Assembly: GCF_051014445.1 (NCBI RefSeq)
Contig: NW_027488368.1
Coordinates: forward strand, 27,378,001-27,442,000
Reading direction: 5' to 3'
Source of the DNA: Colletes latitarsis
Lineage: Eukaryota > Arthropoda > Insecta > Hymenoptera > Colletidae
Length of the DNA stretch: 64,000 nt
Both the position numbers and the translations under genes were made by a program. This document shows positions 53,541 to 64,000 of this stretch, piece after piece. Positions within the stretch are counted from its first letter, which is position 1. Every line of letters starts with the position of its first letter. The notes under the pieces were generated by a model. That model worked only from the letters and a program-made list of their open reading frames with translations. It was not told where the DNA came from and made no database searches.

Positions 53541-55359
53541 ATGTCTCTACTACCAAACGACGAGCAATCTCTTTTTGCGGAAGACGACGAAGACGTTCAC
53601 AACTGCGAACAGTCATCGGATGGTGGAAGTGCTTCGAATAGCGATTCTGAGCCAGAAGTGCAGGATTGGGAATCCGACGTATCTGATACGTCAGAATCTG
53701 AAGAAGATACTGTTCCAGAAGACGAAATTGTATTTGGACGTAACTGGCAGTACATTGCACCAAATAACGGAGCAGTCGAAGACCTTTCGCGTAAGTGTTC
53801 ACTTACAGAAAAAAGTGAACACGTAGAAACGGTGGATGAATGTTTCCATTTATTTATGAATGATGAAATCATCAATACGATCATTCTATACACAAACATC
53901 AAGGCAAGGAAGAATATGCGGCCAAATAAACACTGGAAGCCAGTGGACCGCATAGAACTCGATGCATTTTTTGGGCTTCTCCTACTTATTGGGCGGTTCA
54001 GAGAATCACGTGAACGCAAGCAGGACCTGTGGAAGACAAGCGATGCATTTTCGCGACAATTTTATACTGCAACAATGTCGCGTGATCGCTTCATAGATAT
54101 ACTAAGGTATGTTATTATTATTATTATTATATTTATTTATTATCCTGGTCGTTCGGTTCTGGATGGCTTTTGCTTACATGTTCACATACATCCACACTTA
54201 CATTTACATTTTATTCAGGTATATTCGTTTTGACGATTTTGCCACACGAGAAGAAAGAAAATCAAAGGATAAATTGGCACCTCTGAGAGATATTACAAAT
54301 ATGTTTGTACAAAACTGCCAGGACTCCTACGATGCAACAGCCGTTGGATGCGCCGATGAACAACTAGCTACATTTCGTGGTCGTTGCTCGTTCAAAGTCT
54401 ATATGCCAAGCAAACCAGGAAAATATGGCATCAAAATATGGACCCTTTGAGATTCAAATACTTCTTATTGCTGCAACATGCAAGTATACCTGGGGAAACA
54501 AGGACAGGCCCCAGAAAAGCATCAAGGGTAACGGGTCGTCAAAGAAATGACAGATTTTTGGAGAAATTCTGGCCGCTGTGTAACAACAGATAATTTTTTC
54601 ACGGATATAAGTTTGGCGGAGTATCTGCTAGAAAACAAACTTTTTTTGGTTGGAACAATTCGTAAAAATAGGCGGGACCTACCAAAAATATTAACACAAA
54701 TACAAGATCGACATATACACTCTTCTCATTTCCTATTTACACAAACAATAAGTTTAGTATCCTACATCCCGAAACCGCGAAAGTGCGTTGTTCTACTTTC
54801 AACACTACACCACGAACACAGTATATCTACAGCAGCAGAAAAGTTCAAACCGAAAATTATAAAATATTACAATTCCACAAAAAGTGGAGTAGATGTATTA
54901 GATAAATTAGTAAGGGAGTACTCTTGTAGGCGTTGCACCCGCCGTTGGCCACTATCATTATTTATGCATTATATCGATATCGCAGCATACAATGCTTTTG
55001 TTGTATGGCATACGAAGTATCCAACATGGGAATTTAAACACTCCTCAACAATGAGAAGAAAGTTATTTTTGCAAGAGTTAGCAAAAAAATTAACTGCTAA
55101 CAATATTGATAGACGGGCGACTAAATTTGAAAATGAAGAAGGAGGGCTACAAGCCAATATTGTAATCGCGATAGAAGCGACGGGAAGAAAAATTGTAAAA
55201 AAAAACAAACAATTAGCAGGTCACCAACGTGGCAGATGTTGTTTCTGTATAGGGAACAACAACAAATATCATACTGTATGCGATTCATGTAAAAAACATG
55301 TTTGTAAAAACCACTTTACCGAAAACCGCACACTTTTATGTAATACATGTAGTAGGTAA
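53541..55359 (+). pseudogene. piggyBac transposase with an intron, two nonsense codons
   Basis: Exon 1 (53541-54106) starts MSLLPNDEQS and has an acidic, Ser-rich N-terminus. Exon 2 starts at 54219, and the splice joins codons for DILRYIRF. The catalytic triad is readable: ADEQLATFRG, VTTDNFFTDI and KSGVDVLDKLV. The C-terminus has a Cys/His cluster typical of piggyBac transposases (CCFCIGNNNKYHTVCDSC, then C-X2-C). In-frame TGA at 54448-54450 and TAA at 54529-54531 lie between the first and second Asp, so no full protein is made. Otherwise the frame is open for about 560 residues, which suggests fairly recent inactivation. In intact relatives the protein moves the element precisely at TTAA. 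Confidence 0.92.
54107..54218 (+). other. Spliceosomal intron in the piggyBac-2 transposase
   Basis: 112 bp, GTATGT donor and TTTATTCAG acceptor, AT-rich with a TTA repeat. Removing it keeps the frame, and the translated intron makes no sense as protein (poly-Ile). Confidence 0.85.
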
Positions 55360-55370
55360 TATAGATTTTG

Positions 55371-55376
55371 AATAAA
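55371..55376 (+). terminator. Polyadenylation signal of piggyBac-2 transposase
   Basis: AATAAA twelve bases after the stop codon. Confidence 0.65.
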
Positions 55377-55632
55377 CATAATTTTTTTATAATTCACAAA
55401 TCGCAACCCTATTATTGTTTTGTATAAGTACACCAAATAACCAAACGTAATCCGAAACCCCTTCCACCACTCTGCATAGTATTTCGACGAGGATCTCGAG
55501 CTCGAGCGACCATCTCTACCTGAGTACCGTATCGGTGACGGTCTGGAGCCACCGTGAATATGTATTAGTGAACTATCGGTGTGGGGTCTGCAAGGACCCA
55601 GGCTCAGGACTCGAAGTCCCGTACTCGGAGGC

Positions 55633-56939
55633 TTAAGCGATTAAGCTAGCACTAAGCTATTAAGCAGCCAGTAAGCTAGTAACCAAGCAATGCGCTAGCA
55701 AGCAAGCATCAGGCCAGTCAGAAAGCTGCTAGCTAGTAAGAAAGCAGTACGCCAGTAAGCAGCCTGGAAGTTAGAAAGCAAGCAGCAAGCCAGTAAGCCA
55801 GCAGTAAGCTACTAAGCAAACAGTAAGCTTGTAAGCAAGCAGCAGGCTAGTCAGGAAGCAGGAAGCTAGTTGAAAGCAGCAGGCTTGTAAGCATGCAGTA
55901 AGCGAGTATGCTATCAGTAAGCTACTAAGCAAGCTGTGTGCTAGTAAGCGACGAGGGATCTAGTAAGGGAGCTGTATGCCAGTATGCAAGCAGTAAGCTA
56001 GTAAGCAACCACTAAGCCAGTAAGCAAGCATGACGCTAGTAACAAAGCAGTATGCTTGACAGCTAGCAGCAGGCTAGTAAAAAAGCAGGAAGCTGGTTGA
56101 AAGCAGTATGCTAGCTATCAAGCAGTAAGCTAGATTGCAAGCAGCATGATAGTAAGCAAGTAGTTAGCTAAAAAGGATCCAGTTAGCTAGTAAGCCAGCT
56201 GTAAGCTAGTTAGCAAGCAGTGAGCTAGTTAGCGAGCAGGGCGCTAGTAAGCAAGCATTATGCTACTAAGCAAGCAGTAACCCAGTAATCATCCAGTATG
56301 CTAGTAAGCAAGCAGTAAGCTAGTAAGCGAGCAGGGAGCCAGCCAGGAAGCAGTATACTAGTAAGCAAGCAGTAAGCTATTAAGCAACCAGTAAGCTAGT
56401 AAGCAACCAGTGAGCTAGTAAGCAAGCAGTAAGCTGGTATGAAAGCAATTAGCTTGTAGGCAAGCGCTAAGCTAGTATGCAAGCAGTGAGCTAGTAAGAA
56501 AGCAGTATGCTAGTATGCAAGCAGTAAGCGAGTAAGCGAGCAGGAAGCTAGTAAGGAAGCAGTATGCTAGTAAGCATGCAGTAAGCTAGTAAGCAACCAA
56601 TAAGCTAGTAAGCCAACTGTAAGCCAGTAAGCAAGCAGTAAGCTGGCATGAAAGCAATTAGGTTGTAAGCAAGTAGTAAGCAATTATGCTAGCAGTGAGC
56701 TAGTAAGCGAGGAGGATGCTAGTATGGAAGCAGTATGCTATTAAGCAAGCAGTAAGCTAGCAAGAAAGCAGTTAGCTAGTAAGAAAGCCGTATGCCAGTC
56801 AGCAAGCAGTATGCTGGAAAGCAAGCAGCAAGCTAGTGAGCCAGCGGTAAGCTAGATAACATGGAGCAGGCTTGTAAGAAAGCATTTATCTAGTAAGCAG
56901 GCAGTAAGCTTGTAAGCAAGCAGCAGGCTAGTAAGGAAG
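55633..56939 (+). repeat. 19-bp satellite array, block 9
   Basis: Plus orientation, no gene. It ends with AGGCTAGTAAGGAAG (56925-56939), the left target duplication of copy F. Confidence 0.94.
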
Positions 56940-57037
56940 AAGAGGGCCGTGACCGGGAAAGTGGCCTCCTGCTGGAGATTCCCGTACCGTAGGGCGGGGA
57001 GAAGGCGGACCGACTCGCCCAGAGGCTCCGGGAGCAG

Positions 57038-57652
57038 ATGGGCGAGCGGGTTGTCCGGGTGGCCAGGCCCACGATGAGCACGGAGATGCGCGCTTGTGGG
57101 CTGGACGACTCGGTCACAGCGCAGGAGGTGTCTCATGTCGTAGCGAGGGCGGGGGACTGCCCCGAAGTAGACGTGCGGTTCGGAGAGATCCGCAGGTCTC
57201 CTTCCGGCCGGGGGTCGGTGTGGGCCCGGTGCCGCCTCTCCGCTGCTCGCAATGTGGCGGAATCCGGGAGGGTTTTGTTGGGGTGGGTTTCGGCGCGAGT
57301 AGAGATACACGAGCCGCGCCCACTCCAGTGTCACCGCTGCCTCGAGTTGTGGCACGTGAGGCAGCGATGCACCTCACCGGTGGACCGTAAGGTTCAATGT
57401 TACCGCTGCAGAGCGAAAGACCACCGGGCGAGTAAGTGCTCGGCGGCCCCCCACTGCCCGCTATGTGCGGACTTGGGGAGGCCGGTCGATCACAGGGTGG
57501 GGAGCAAAAAGTGCTCTCCCACCACCCGGAAGATGAGCGGGAATCGGCCCTCTCCGGTTCAGGCACGGCGGTCGGTGGCATCGTCCACAATGGAGGTGGA
57601 CGGTGCCACGGGGACGGACAGCCGGGAGGAGGCTGGGGCGACCGCTAAGTAA
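57038..57652 (+). pseudogene. R1 ORF1 C-terminal part (copy F)
   Basis: Open for 204 residues from MGERVVRVARP to TAA at 57650-57652. It has knuckles CHRCLELWHVRQRC, CYRCRAKDHRASKC and CPLCADLGRPVDHRVGSKKC. The part from the truncation to about 57038 is shifted. It lacks the N-terminal two thirds. Confidence 0.85.
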
Positions 57653-57670
57653 TGTCGCCCCGTCTCCTCC
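57625..57670 (+). other. TAATG stop/start hairpin (copy F)
   Basis: Outer stem GGAGGAGGC / GTCTCCTCC, a bulged T, inner stem GGGGCGAC / GTCGCCCC (8 of 8), loop CGCTAAGTAAT. Compared with copy C one G-C pair has become A-U on both sides. Confidence 0.75.
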
Positions 57671-58932
57671 TCCAGGCCAACCTCAACCACTGACGCGCGG
57701 TACAGGACATGATGTCCCAAGTCCTCGCGGAGTGGGGGGTCGGCCTGGTGGTCGCCGCCACGCCGTACCGCGTCCTTGATCACCCTCATTGGGTGGGGGT
57801 CGCGGACGGCTTGGTGGCGGCGGTACGGGTAGGAGGCGTCGGGTCCCTGCCTTTCTCCATCCTGGAGCGCGGTCGGGGCTTCGTCGCCGTGGACTGGGGG
57901 GGAGTCGCCGTGGTGGGGTACCACATCTCGCTCTGCAGCGGTCACGTCGCGTTCGAGCAGTACCTGGCCGAGGTCGCGGCATGCGTGCAGCGCTGCGCGG
58001 CGCGGCCGGTGCTGGTCCTGGGAGACTTCAACGCCAAGTCGGTGGCGTGAGGGTCCCCCAGGACTTCCGTTGTCGGCGGGATCCTGGGCGACTGGGCGGC
58101 GGGGCTCGACCTTCGGTTACTGAACCGGGGGTCGGAGCACACGTGTGTGCGGCGATATGGGGGGTCTATCGTGGATGTTGGATTCGCGACCCCCAACGCC
58201 GTGCGCATGGTGTCGGGGTGGCACGTGGTCGCGGGGGCAGAGACACTCTCGGACCACCGGTATATCCGGATGGGGGTCTCTGCCACCGCGGGGGATGCAT
58301 CCCGACACCACCGCCCGGGTGGTAACTCACCGCGCCGCTGAGCGCTTCGGCGCCTGGACAAGGACGCCCTGATGGCAGCTGCCCTCGCTGCAACTTGGCC
58401 GCAGGGGGCGGCCGAGTTGCCGAGTATAGAGGAAGAGGTCGCCCGGCTCGGGGGGATGGTCGCGAACATATGTGACGCGGCGATGCCCCGGGTCGGGCGG
58501 GCTTCTCCTCGCCGGGCGGTGTACTGGTGGTCGGCCGCGATCGCGGAAATGCGAGACGCGAGTGTCCGCGCTCGACGCCAGTACACCCGCGCGCGCCGTC
58601 GTCTACGGAGAGACGATAGCGTGGCGCGAGCGAGGGCAGATGACCTGTATGAGGCATACCGCATGTCGCGGAAGGCTCTGCAGGTCGCCATCAAACGGGC
58701 CAAGACCCGGGCATGGAAGGAGCTCCTCGAGACCCTTGATGACGACCCTTGGGGGCGCCCTTATAAGGTGGTGCTGAACAAGCTCCGCCCGGGGGCGCCT
58801 CCCGCCACCGAGGGTCTTGACCCCCGGCTGCTGGAGGACGTGGTCAATACTCTCCTCCCTATTGGGGAGATGGGACCACGTCCTCCGGCAGAGGCGACGG
58901 CCCCGTTGGAGTGGGTGGCCGAGCCGGGGGTC

Positions 58933-58946
58933 ACGCAGGTGGAGCT
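58933..58946 (+). repeat. Target-site duplication of copy G, left
   Basis: ACGCAGGTGGAGCT, repeated perfectly at 61181-61194. In the orientation of copy G the site reads GGCC^AGCTCC. Confidence 0.92.
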
Positions 58947-58976
58947 CTTTTTTTTTTTTTTTTTTTCTTTTTTGTC

Positions 58977-59488
58977 GTGGGGAAAATCTTCGAAAGACTC
59001 CCTCCCACCCCCTTGGGGAGAGGTGGGAGGGGTGTGTGGGATTCCCCGCGCCCGTACAACGACAGGCGCGGGACCTACCCACTAAAAACCCCACGGTGAC
59101 CCTTCGGCACGCTTTGGGAGGATACCGGGAATCGCTCGAAGCATTCTTCCGTTATCCTCCCCGTGCCCGCGCTTTCGCGCCCATCCCCCGGGGGGACAAT
59201 CGGTCCCCCCAGTAGACACACTGCCTCATAGCGGCGGGACGGGGCCACTCCATCCCGCCGCTATCCGTCCCGGGGCCGCGTTTAGTGGCGGCTGCGAGCC
59301 CCAACTCGCAACCGCCCGCGACCCCGTTTCCACCCCTCGGCGGCCGGGCGTTCATGGCCGCACCAGACCGCCGAGGGTGCCTCCCCTTTCGTCGGACCGG
59401 TAGGGAGAGGCACTCCTACCCCCAACCGGTCCGACCCGACGCCGTCTGGCGGGAGGAGGGTCCCCTCAGGACCCCCCTCCCAGCTAGG
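58977..59488 (-). other. R1 3' UTR with hairpins (copy G)
   Basis: Minus-strand 3' UTR. The ATAGCGGCGGGA / TCCCGCCGCTAT stem lies at 59228-59264. Other stems are as in copy E, one with a substitution (TTATCCTCC for TATCCTCC). Confidence 0.7.
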
Positions 59489-61170
59489 TCATCCGCCACG
59501 CCGAGGCGGCCGCCCGCGACGCCTCGCGACCGGGCGACGACCTCGGGCCACCGCACGAGCGCGAGCTTCAGCGCGCCGCTGAAGCTCGCGCTCCCTCCCC
59601 GCGGCCTCCTTCTGCAACATTACGTTCTCGCAGAAGGAGGCCACGGCCCTCCACTTCTCCTCGCTGCCGAGCATGGCGCGCACCACGCCCGGCAGCGAGA
59701 CATCCCGCCCGACGACGCCGACCAGGACACGGCGCTCCCCCTCCCACGCGGGGCATACCTCCAGGGTATGATCCGCCGTGTCCTGCTCAGCGTCGCAGTG
59801 GCAGCAACGCGCCGTCGGCTCCTTCCCTATCCGGCACAGGTATGTTCCGAAGCTGCCATGCCCGGAAAATACCTGTGCCAGCCGGTAGGTGAGGCTGCCA
59901 TGGCCTCTGTCCAGCCACTCCTTCAGGAGTGGCCGAACAGCCCCGACAGTCCGGTGCCCCGCGGTTGGCAGAGCCAGCCGCTCTTGCCACGCGAGCAACA
60001 CGGACTGCCGGGCCTGGCGCTTCAAATCGCCCCAAGCAGGTTCCTGCCCGCCCGGGACCGCCCCCACCCCCGCGCGGCGGTCGACGCGGTGCCGGTACAT
60101 GACCGCGTGCGACCGCGCGAGCAGGTCCATGGGCGGCATCCCCGCTAGAACCGTCGCCGCCTCATGTGACACGGTCCGATACCCGCGGACGACCCTGAGC
60201 GCCATGCGCCTCTGCACCCGACGCAGCATAGTCATGCTGCGCCGGGAGGCAGCCAGGTCGTCCGCCCAGACGGGGGCCCCGTATAGGGCCACCGACTGGA
60301 CCATTGCCACATAGAGGCGACGAACTCGGCCCGCCGGGCCCCCCAGGTTGGGCAGGATCCGACCCAGAGCCGCAACCATCCTTTCCAACCGGGGGACCAG
60401 GCAGCGGAAATGCTCCTCGAAACGCCAGTGGCTAACGAGGATCAGCCCTAGATACCTGATCTGGGGCTTCACCTCGATGTCAGCCCCACCCACCCGGATC
60501 AGAGGGGGTGGCGGATCCTGCCGAGGTGAATGAAACGCAATCACCTCGGTCTTATGGACCGCCACCGTCATCCCCATCCCCCTGATCCGGTCGACGACGC
60601 GTTGCGCCCCCTCCTCCGCGCGACGCATGGCCCTCCCCCAGTGCGCCCCGACGGCCAGCACCAGTGTGTCATCCGCATAACACACCATGCTGACGCCGTC
60701 GGGGAGGCCGGCCCGCAACACTGAGTCGTACGCGATGTTCCACAGGAGTGGCCCGAGGACCGACCCCTGCGGAACACCGCAGTACACCTCCCTCCGCATA
60801 TCACCATCCCGGCCCGGATACTCGATCCACCTGCTGCGGAGATAATCCCCGACGACCGCCCTGAGACAAGGGGGGACTCGATGATATTCGAGTCCCCTCC
60901 TTATCCCTTCCCAGGGGAGGGTGTTAAAGGCATTGGCAATATCCAAGGATATTGCCAATGCCACCCCTCCCCGGGAGACGGCCGCCTCCGAGAGGGCCCT
61001 CACACGACCTATCGCGTCGATAGTCGATCGGCCCCCCCGGAAACCGAACTGGCAGTCGGCCAGACCGGGATCACCCCGCGACAGGTGCCCGACGAGGCGG
61101 GCAGCAATCACACGCTCGAAGAGCTTGCCCACCTTGTCGAGGAGACAAATGGGCCGGTATGCGGAGGGAG
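59489..61170 (-). pseudogene. R1 ORF2 C-terminal half (copy G)
   Basis: Open on the minus strand from the truncation (about 61170) to the stop at 59489, with motif A SLDIANAF, GVPQGSVLGPLLWN, YADDTLVL and the CCHC motif all intact. It differs from copy D at few positions. It lacks the endonuclease and the N-terminal part of the reverse transcriptase, and no start codon of its own is expected. Confidence 0.92.
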
Positions 61171-62833
61171 ACTCCGTGGGACGCAGGTGGAGCTGGCCGC
61201 GGCCATCAGACGGCTCGGGGCGCGTAACACGGCCCCGGGTCCGGATGGTGTGCCTGGCCGTGTTTGGGTCTTAACCCACGGCGTCCTTGGGGCCGACATC
61301 AGGCGGTTGTTTAACCGATGCCTGTGGGACGGGCGACTCCCCTCTAGTTGGAAAGTGGCGAGGAAGGTCCTCCTCCGGAAGGCGGGTCGGCCCGCAGAGT
61401 CTCCCTCCGCATACTGGCCCATCTGTTTCCTCGACGAGGTGGGCAAGCTCTTCGAGCGCGTGACTACTGTCCTCCTCGTCCAGCGGGGTGCCCCCGGCCT
61501 GGCCGACTGCCAGTACGGTTTCCGGCAGGGTCGATCGACGATCGACGCGATAGGTCGCGTCAGGGCCCTCTCGGAGTCGGCCGTCTCCCGGGGTGGGATG
61601 GCTTTGGCAGTATCCTTGCATATTGCCAACGCTTTTAACATCCATCCCTGGGAAGAGATAAGGAGGGGGCTCGAAGATCATCGGGTCCCACCGTATCTCA
61701 GGGCAGTCGTCGGGGATTATCTCCACGGCAGGTGGATCGAGTATCCGGGCCGGAATGGTGATATGCGGAGGGTTGTGTACTGCGGGGTTCCGCAGGGGTC
61801 GGTCCTCGGGCCACTCCTGTGGAACGTCGCGTACGACAAGGTGTTTCGGGCAGACCTCCCTGACGGCGTCAGCGCCGTGTGTTACGCAGGTGACACATTG
61901 GTGCTGACCGTCGAGGCGCACTGTGGAAGGGCCAAGCGCCACGCGGGGGTGGGGGCGCAGCGCGTCGTGGGCCGGATCTGGGGGATGGGGATGAAGGTGG
62001 CGGCCCATAAGACCGAGGTTATAGCGTTCCATTCACCTAGGCAGGATCCACCACCCCTCCCGATGGAGATGGGTGAGGCTGATATCGATGTGAAGCCCCA
62101 CATGAGGTATCTGGAGTTGATCCTCGATAGCCACTGGCGCTTCGTGGAGCATTTTCATTGCCTGGTCCCCCACTTGGAGAGGATGGTCGCGGCTTTAGGC
62201 TGAATCCTACCCAACCTGGGGGGCCCGGCGGGCCGAGTTCGCCGTCTCTAAGTGGTAATGGTGCAGTCGGTAGTCTTTTACTGGGCCCCCGTCTGGGCGG
62301 ACGACCTGGCGGCCTCACGGCGCAGTATCACGTGGCAGGAGCGGTTGGCTCCGCCAACCGCGGGACACCGGAAAGACGGAGCTGTTCGGCCACTCCTGAG
62401 TGAGTGGCTGGACAGAGGCCATGGAAGCCTCACTTACCGGATGGCATACGTGTTCTCCGGGCATGACAGCTTCGGGAGATACCTGTGCCGGATAGGGAAG
62501 GAGCCGACGGCGCGTTCCTGCCATTGTGACGCTGAGCAGGACACGACTGAACATACCCTCGAGGTGTGCCCTGCGTGGGAGGGGGAGCGCCGTGTGCAGG
62601 TCAGCGTCATCGAGCGGGATGTCTCGCTGCCGGGCATGGTGCACACCATGCTCGGCAGCGAGGGGAAGTGGAGGGCCGTGACCTTCTTCTGCGAGATCGT
62701 AATGTTGCAGAAGGAGGCCGCCGGCAGGGAACGCGTGCTTCAGCGGCGTGCTGAGGCTCGCGCACGTGTGGTGGCGGGAGGGCGTCGTCCAGGCGCCGGG
62801 CATCGTGGGCGGCCCCCGCGGCGTGGCGGATGA

Positions 62834-63357
62834 CCCTGGCTGGGACGGGGTTCCTGACGGGAGCGTCCTCCAGGCACGAGGCGCAGAGCCGGACCGGATG
62901 GGTGTGGAAGTGCCACCCCAATTCCGGTCAGACGCATCGGGAGGCACCCAAGGTGGCATGGTGCGGCCATGAACCACCAGCCGCCGGGGGGTACAAATAG
63001 AGTTGCGTACGGTTGCGACCTGGGTATCGCAGCCGCCACTTACCGAGGCCCCGAGACGGATGGCGGCGGGAAGAAGTGGTCTCACCCTGCCGCCATGAAA
63101 TAGTGTGACTGCCGGGAGGAAGCTTTTGTCCCTCCGTGGATGGGGGCACAGCGCAAGTACGGGTAGGGTAGCGGAAGTATGCATCGTGCGATTCCCGGTA
63201 TACCCCCAACTCGTGCGGAAGGGTCAACGGAGGGTTTTTAGTGGGTAGGCCACGCGGTAGTGGGTAGGTCACATCCATGGGCGAGGGGAATCCCACACAC
63301 CTCTCCTCCCTCACCCCAAATAGGTGGGAGGCAGTCTTACGAAGATTATCCCTACGA
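62834..63357 (+). other. R1 3' UTR (copy F)
   Basis: Homologous to the 3' UTR of copy C. The first stem is kept as ATGGCGGCGGG / CCCTGCCGCCAT at 63060-63096 (one G-U pair). The second stem is eroded. Confidence 0.65.
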
Positions 63358-63363
63358 AAAAGA

Positions 63364-64000
63364 AGGCTAGTAAGGAAGCAGTATGCTAGTAAGAAACAAG
63401 TAAGCTAGTAATCAAGCAGCAGGCTAGTAAGAAAGTAATTGGCTAGTAAGCAAGCAGTGAGTTAGTAAGCGAGCAGGAAGCTTGTAAGGAAGCAGTATGA
63501 TAGTAAGCAATGAGCTGGCTACTAAGAAAGCTGTTAGCTAGTAAGCAGGCGGTAAGACTAGTAAGCAACAAGCAAGCTAGTAAGCAAGCAGCAAGCTAAT
63601 AAGAAAGCAGTAAGCCAGTAAGAAAGCAGTCAACTAGCAAGAAAGCAATAAGCGAATAAGCTAGCAGGAAGCTAGTAAGTATGCAGTGAGCTAGTGCGCG
63701 AGGAGAAAGGTAGTAAGGAAGCAGTTTGATAGTAAGCAAACTGTTTGCTAGTAAGCAACCAGTAAGCTATTAGGCAAGCAGTGAGCTAGTTAGCCAAGAT
63801 GAACCTAGTATGGAAGCTGTATAATAGCAAGCAAGCAGTAAGCTAGAAAGCAAGCAGCAAGCTAGTAAGCAAGCAGTAAGCTAGAAAGCAGGGAGCAAGA
63901 TAGTAAGCAACCAGTAAGCTGGAAAGCAACCAGCAGGCTATTAAGAAAGCAGTTAGCTATTGAGCAGGCAGTATGCTAGTAAGCAAGTAGTAACCTAGTG
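63364..64000 (+). repeat. 19-bp satellite array, block 10
   Basis: Plus orientation, continuing beyond the window. No gene. Confidence 0.94.

Larger units (their letters stand above)
53169..55632 (+). mobile_element. piggyBac-like DNA transposon (piggyBac-2)
   Basis: 2464 bp between TTAA sites (53165-53168 and 55633-55636). The left end starts CCCTCCGTATCCGAAGCC. The right end, read inward, starts GCCTCCGAGTACGGGAC, so the inverted repeats are imperfect. The plus-strand transposase has one intron, a TTA/ATT-rich leader (53440-53540) and an AATAAA signal at 55371-55376. It is unrelated to piggyBac-1 at its ends and distant in protein sequence. Confidence 0.9.
58947..61180 (-). mobile_element. 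R1-clade retrotransposon, 5'-truncated, antisense (copy G), inside copy F
   Basis: A young-subfamily 3' end inserted in opposite orientation into the old copy F. The poly(T) at 58948-58976 (with one C) is its tail. The 3' UTR and about 550 codons of ORF2 follow on the minus strand. The 5' truncation lies in the reverse transcriptase near PAESPSAYRP. A perfect 14-bp duplication flanks it. Confidence 0.95.
57652..62833 (+). pseudogene. R1 ORF2 endonuclease/reverse transcriptase (copy F), heavily damaged
   Basis: The ATG at 57652 is followed after 13 codons by TGA in place of Cys (NHC). A second TGA replaces Trp near 58048, and the endonuclease segment LGDFNAKS lies between them. Copy G interrupts it at 58947-61180. 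In the downstream piece the reverse transcriptase has lost both catalytic sites: motif A reads SLHIANAF (Asp to His) and motif C reads YAGDTLVL. A stop near 62201 and a deletion near 62330 follow. The C-terminal cysteine motif (SCHCDAEQDTTEHTLEVC) is partly kept. Confidence 0.9.
56940..63363 (+). mobile_element. R1-clade retrotransposon, 5'-truncated, old subfamily (copy F), split by copy G
   Basis: This has the same 5' truncation point and left flank as copy C. A perfect 15-bp target duplication AGGCTAGTAAGGAAG stands at 56925-56939 and 63364-63378. Its own sequence occupies 56940-58946 and 61195-63363; copy G fills the gap. The tail is short (CGAAAAAGA). Many stops, an internal deletion of about 240 bp near 62330 and loss of catalytic residues mark it as old. 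Confidence 0.93.

Noticed and set aside
60881..62203. 440-codon plus-strand frame crossing the G/F junction
   Set aside because: Its first third is antisense to copy G and the rest is ORF2 of copy F. It is a chance fusion at the insertion boundary, not a gene.
1..64000. CRISPR-like regular repeats
   Set aside because: The 19-bp units are contiguous with no unique spacers, and the context is eukaryotic.
1..64000. Telomeric repeat array
   Set aside because: No TTAGG or known hymenopteran variant array is seen; the 19-mer does not contain TTAGG. A non-canonical telomere cannot be excluded but is not supported.

Overview
The window is a gene-free block of arthropod, most likely insect, heterochromatin. 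The scaffold is a 19-bp satellite (consensus GCTAGTAAGCAAGCAGTAA) into which transposable elements have inserted, some nested in others. The insect call rests on R1-clade non-LTR retrotransposons (an arthropod lineage), an animal-type Gypsy LTR retrotransposon with gag and pol, two piggyBac DNA transposons, and a spliceosomal intron in one transposase. I see no host gene, rRNA, tRNA or canonical TTAGG telomere repeat. Whether the block is pericentromeric, subtelomeric or interstitial cannot be decided from sequence.

Layout. 1-3740 satellite; 3741-4780 R1 5' fragment (copy A); 4781-9319 satellite; 9320-13097 piggyBac-1, interrupted by a 5'-truncated R1 (copy B, 10529-11990); 13102-15210 satellite; 15211-19610 old R1 (copy C); 19611-22446 satellite; about 22447-33240 a minus-strand Gypsy element split by a full-length R1 (copy H, 25949-31931); 33241-33919 a satellite block in the opposite orientation; 33920-34853 a Gypsy LTR; 34854-36222 satellite; 36223-42127 full-length R1 (copy D, best preserved); 42128-46372 satellite; 46373-52295 full-length R1 (copy E, defective); 52296-53168 satellite; 53169-55632 piggyBac-2; 55633-56939 satellite; 56940-63363 old R1 (copy F), itself split by an antisense 5'-truncated R1 (copy G, 58947-61180); 63364-64000 satellite.

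The R1 family. Copies D, E, H, B and G form a young GC-rich subfamily with long poly(A) tails. C and F form an older subfamily, and A is a diverged 5' fragment. The design is a 5' UTR starting CCCCTCAGGGG, ORF1 (gag-like, three zinc knuckles), a TAATG stop/start overlap, ORF2 (APE-type endonuclease, reverse transcriptase, C-terminal CCHC), a hairpin-rich 3' UTR and poly(A). Six insertions keep 14-17 bp target-site duplications, and all six fit a nick between C and A in (G/C)C^A(A/G). The satellite monomer offers this motif repeatedly, and every copy sitting directly in the satellite has the same orientation relative to it.

The points most worth following up are: a hairpin with compensatory changes that presents the ORF1-stop/ORF2-start TAATG in its loop; a covarying hairpin in the 3' UTR; a near-perfect palindrome over the catalytic motif A of the reverse transcriptase, exactly excised in copy E; an in-frame GGGAAAC slippery heptamer at the Gypsy gag-pol overlap; satellite duplications spaced at exact multiples of 19 bp; and an orientation switch of the satellite at a Gypsy LTR.
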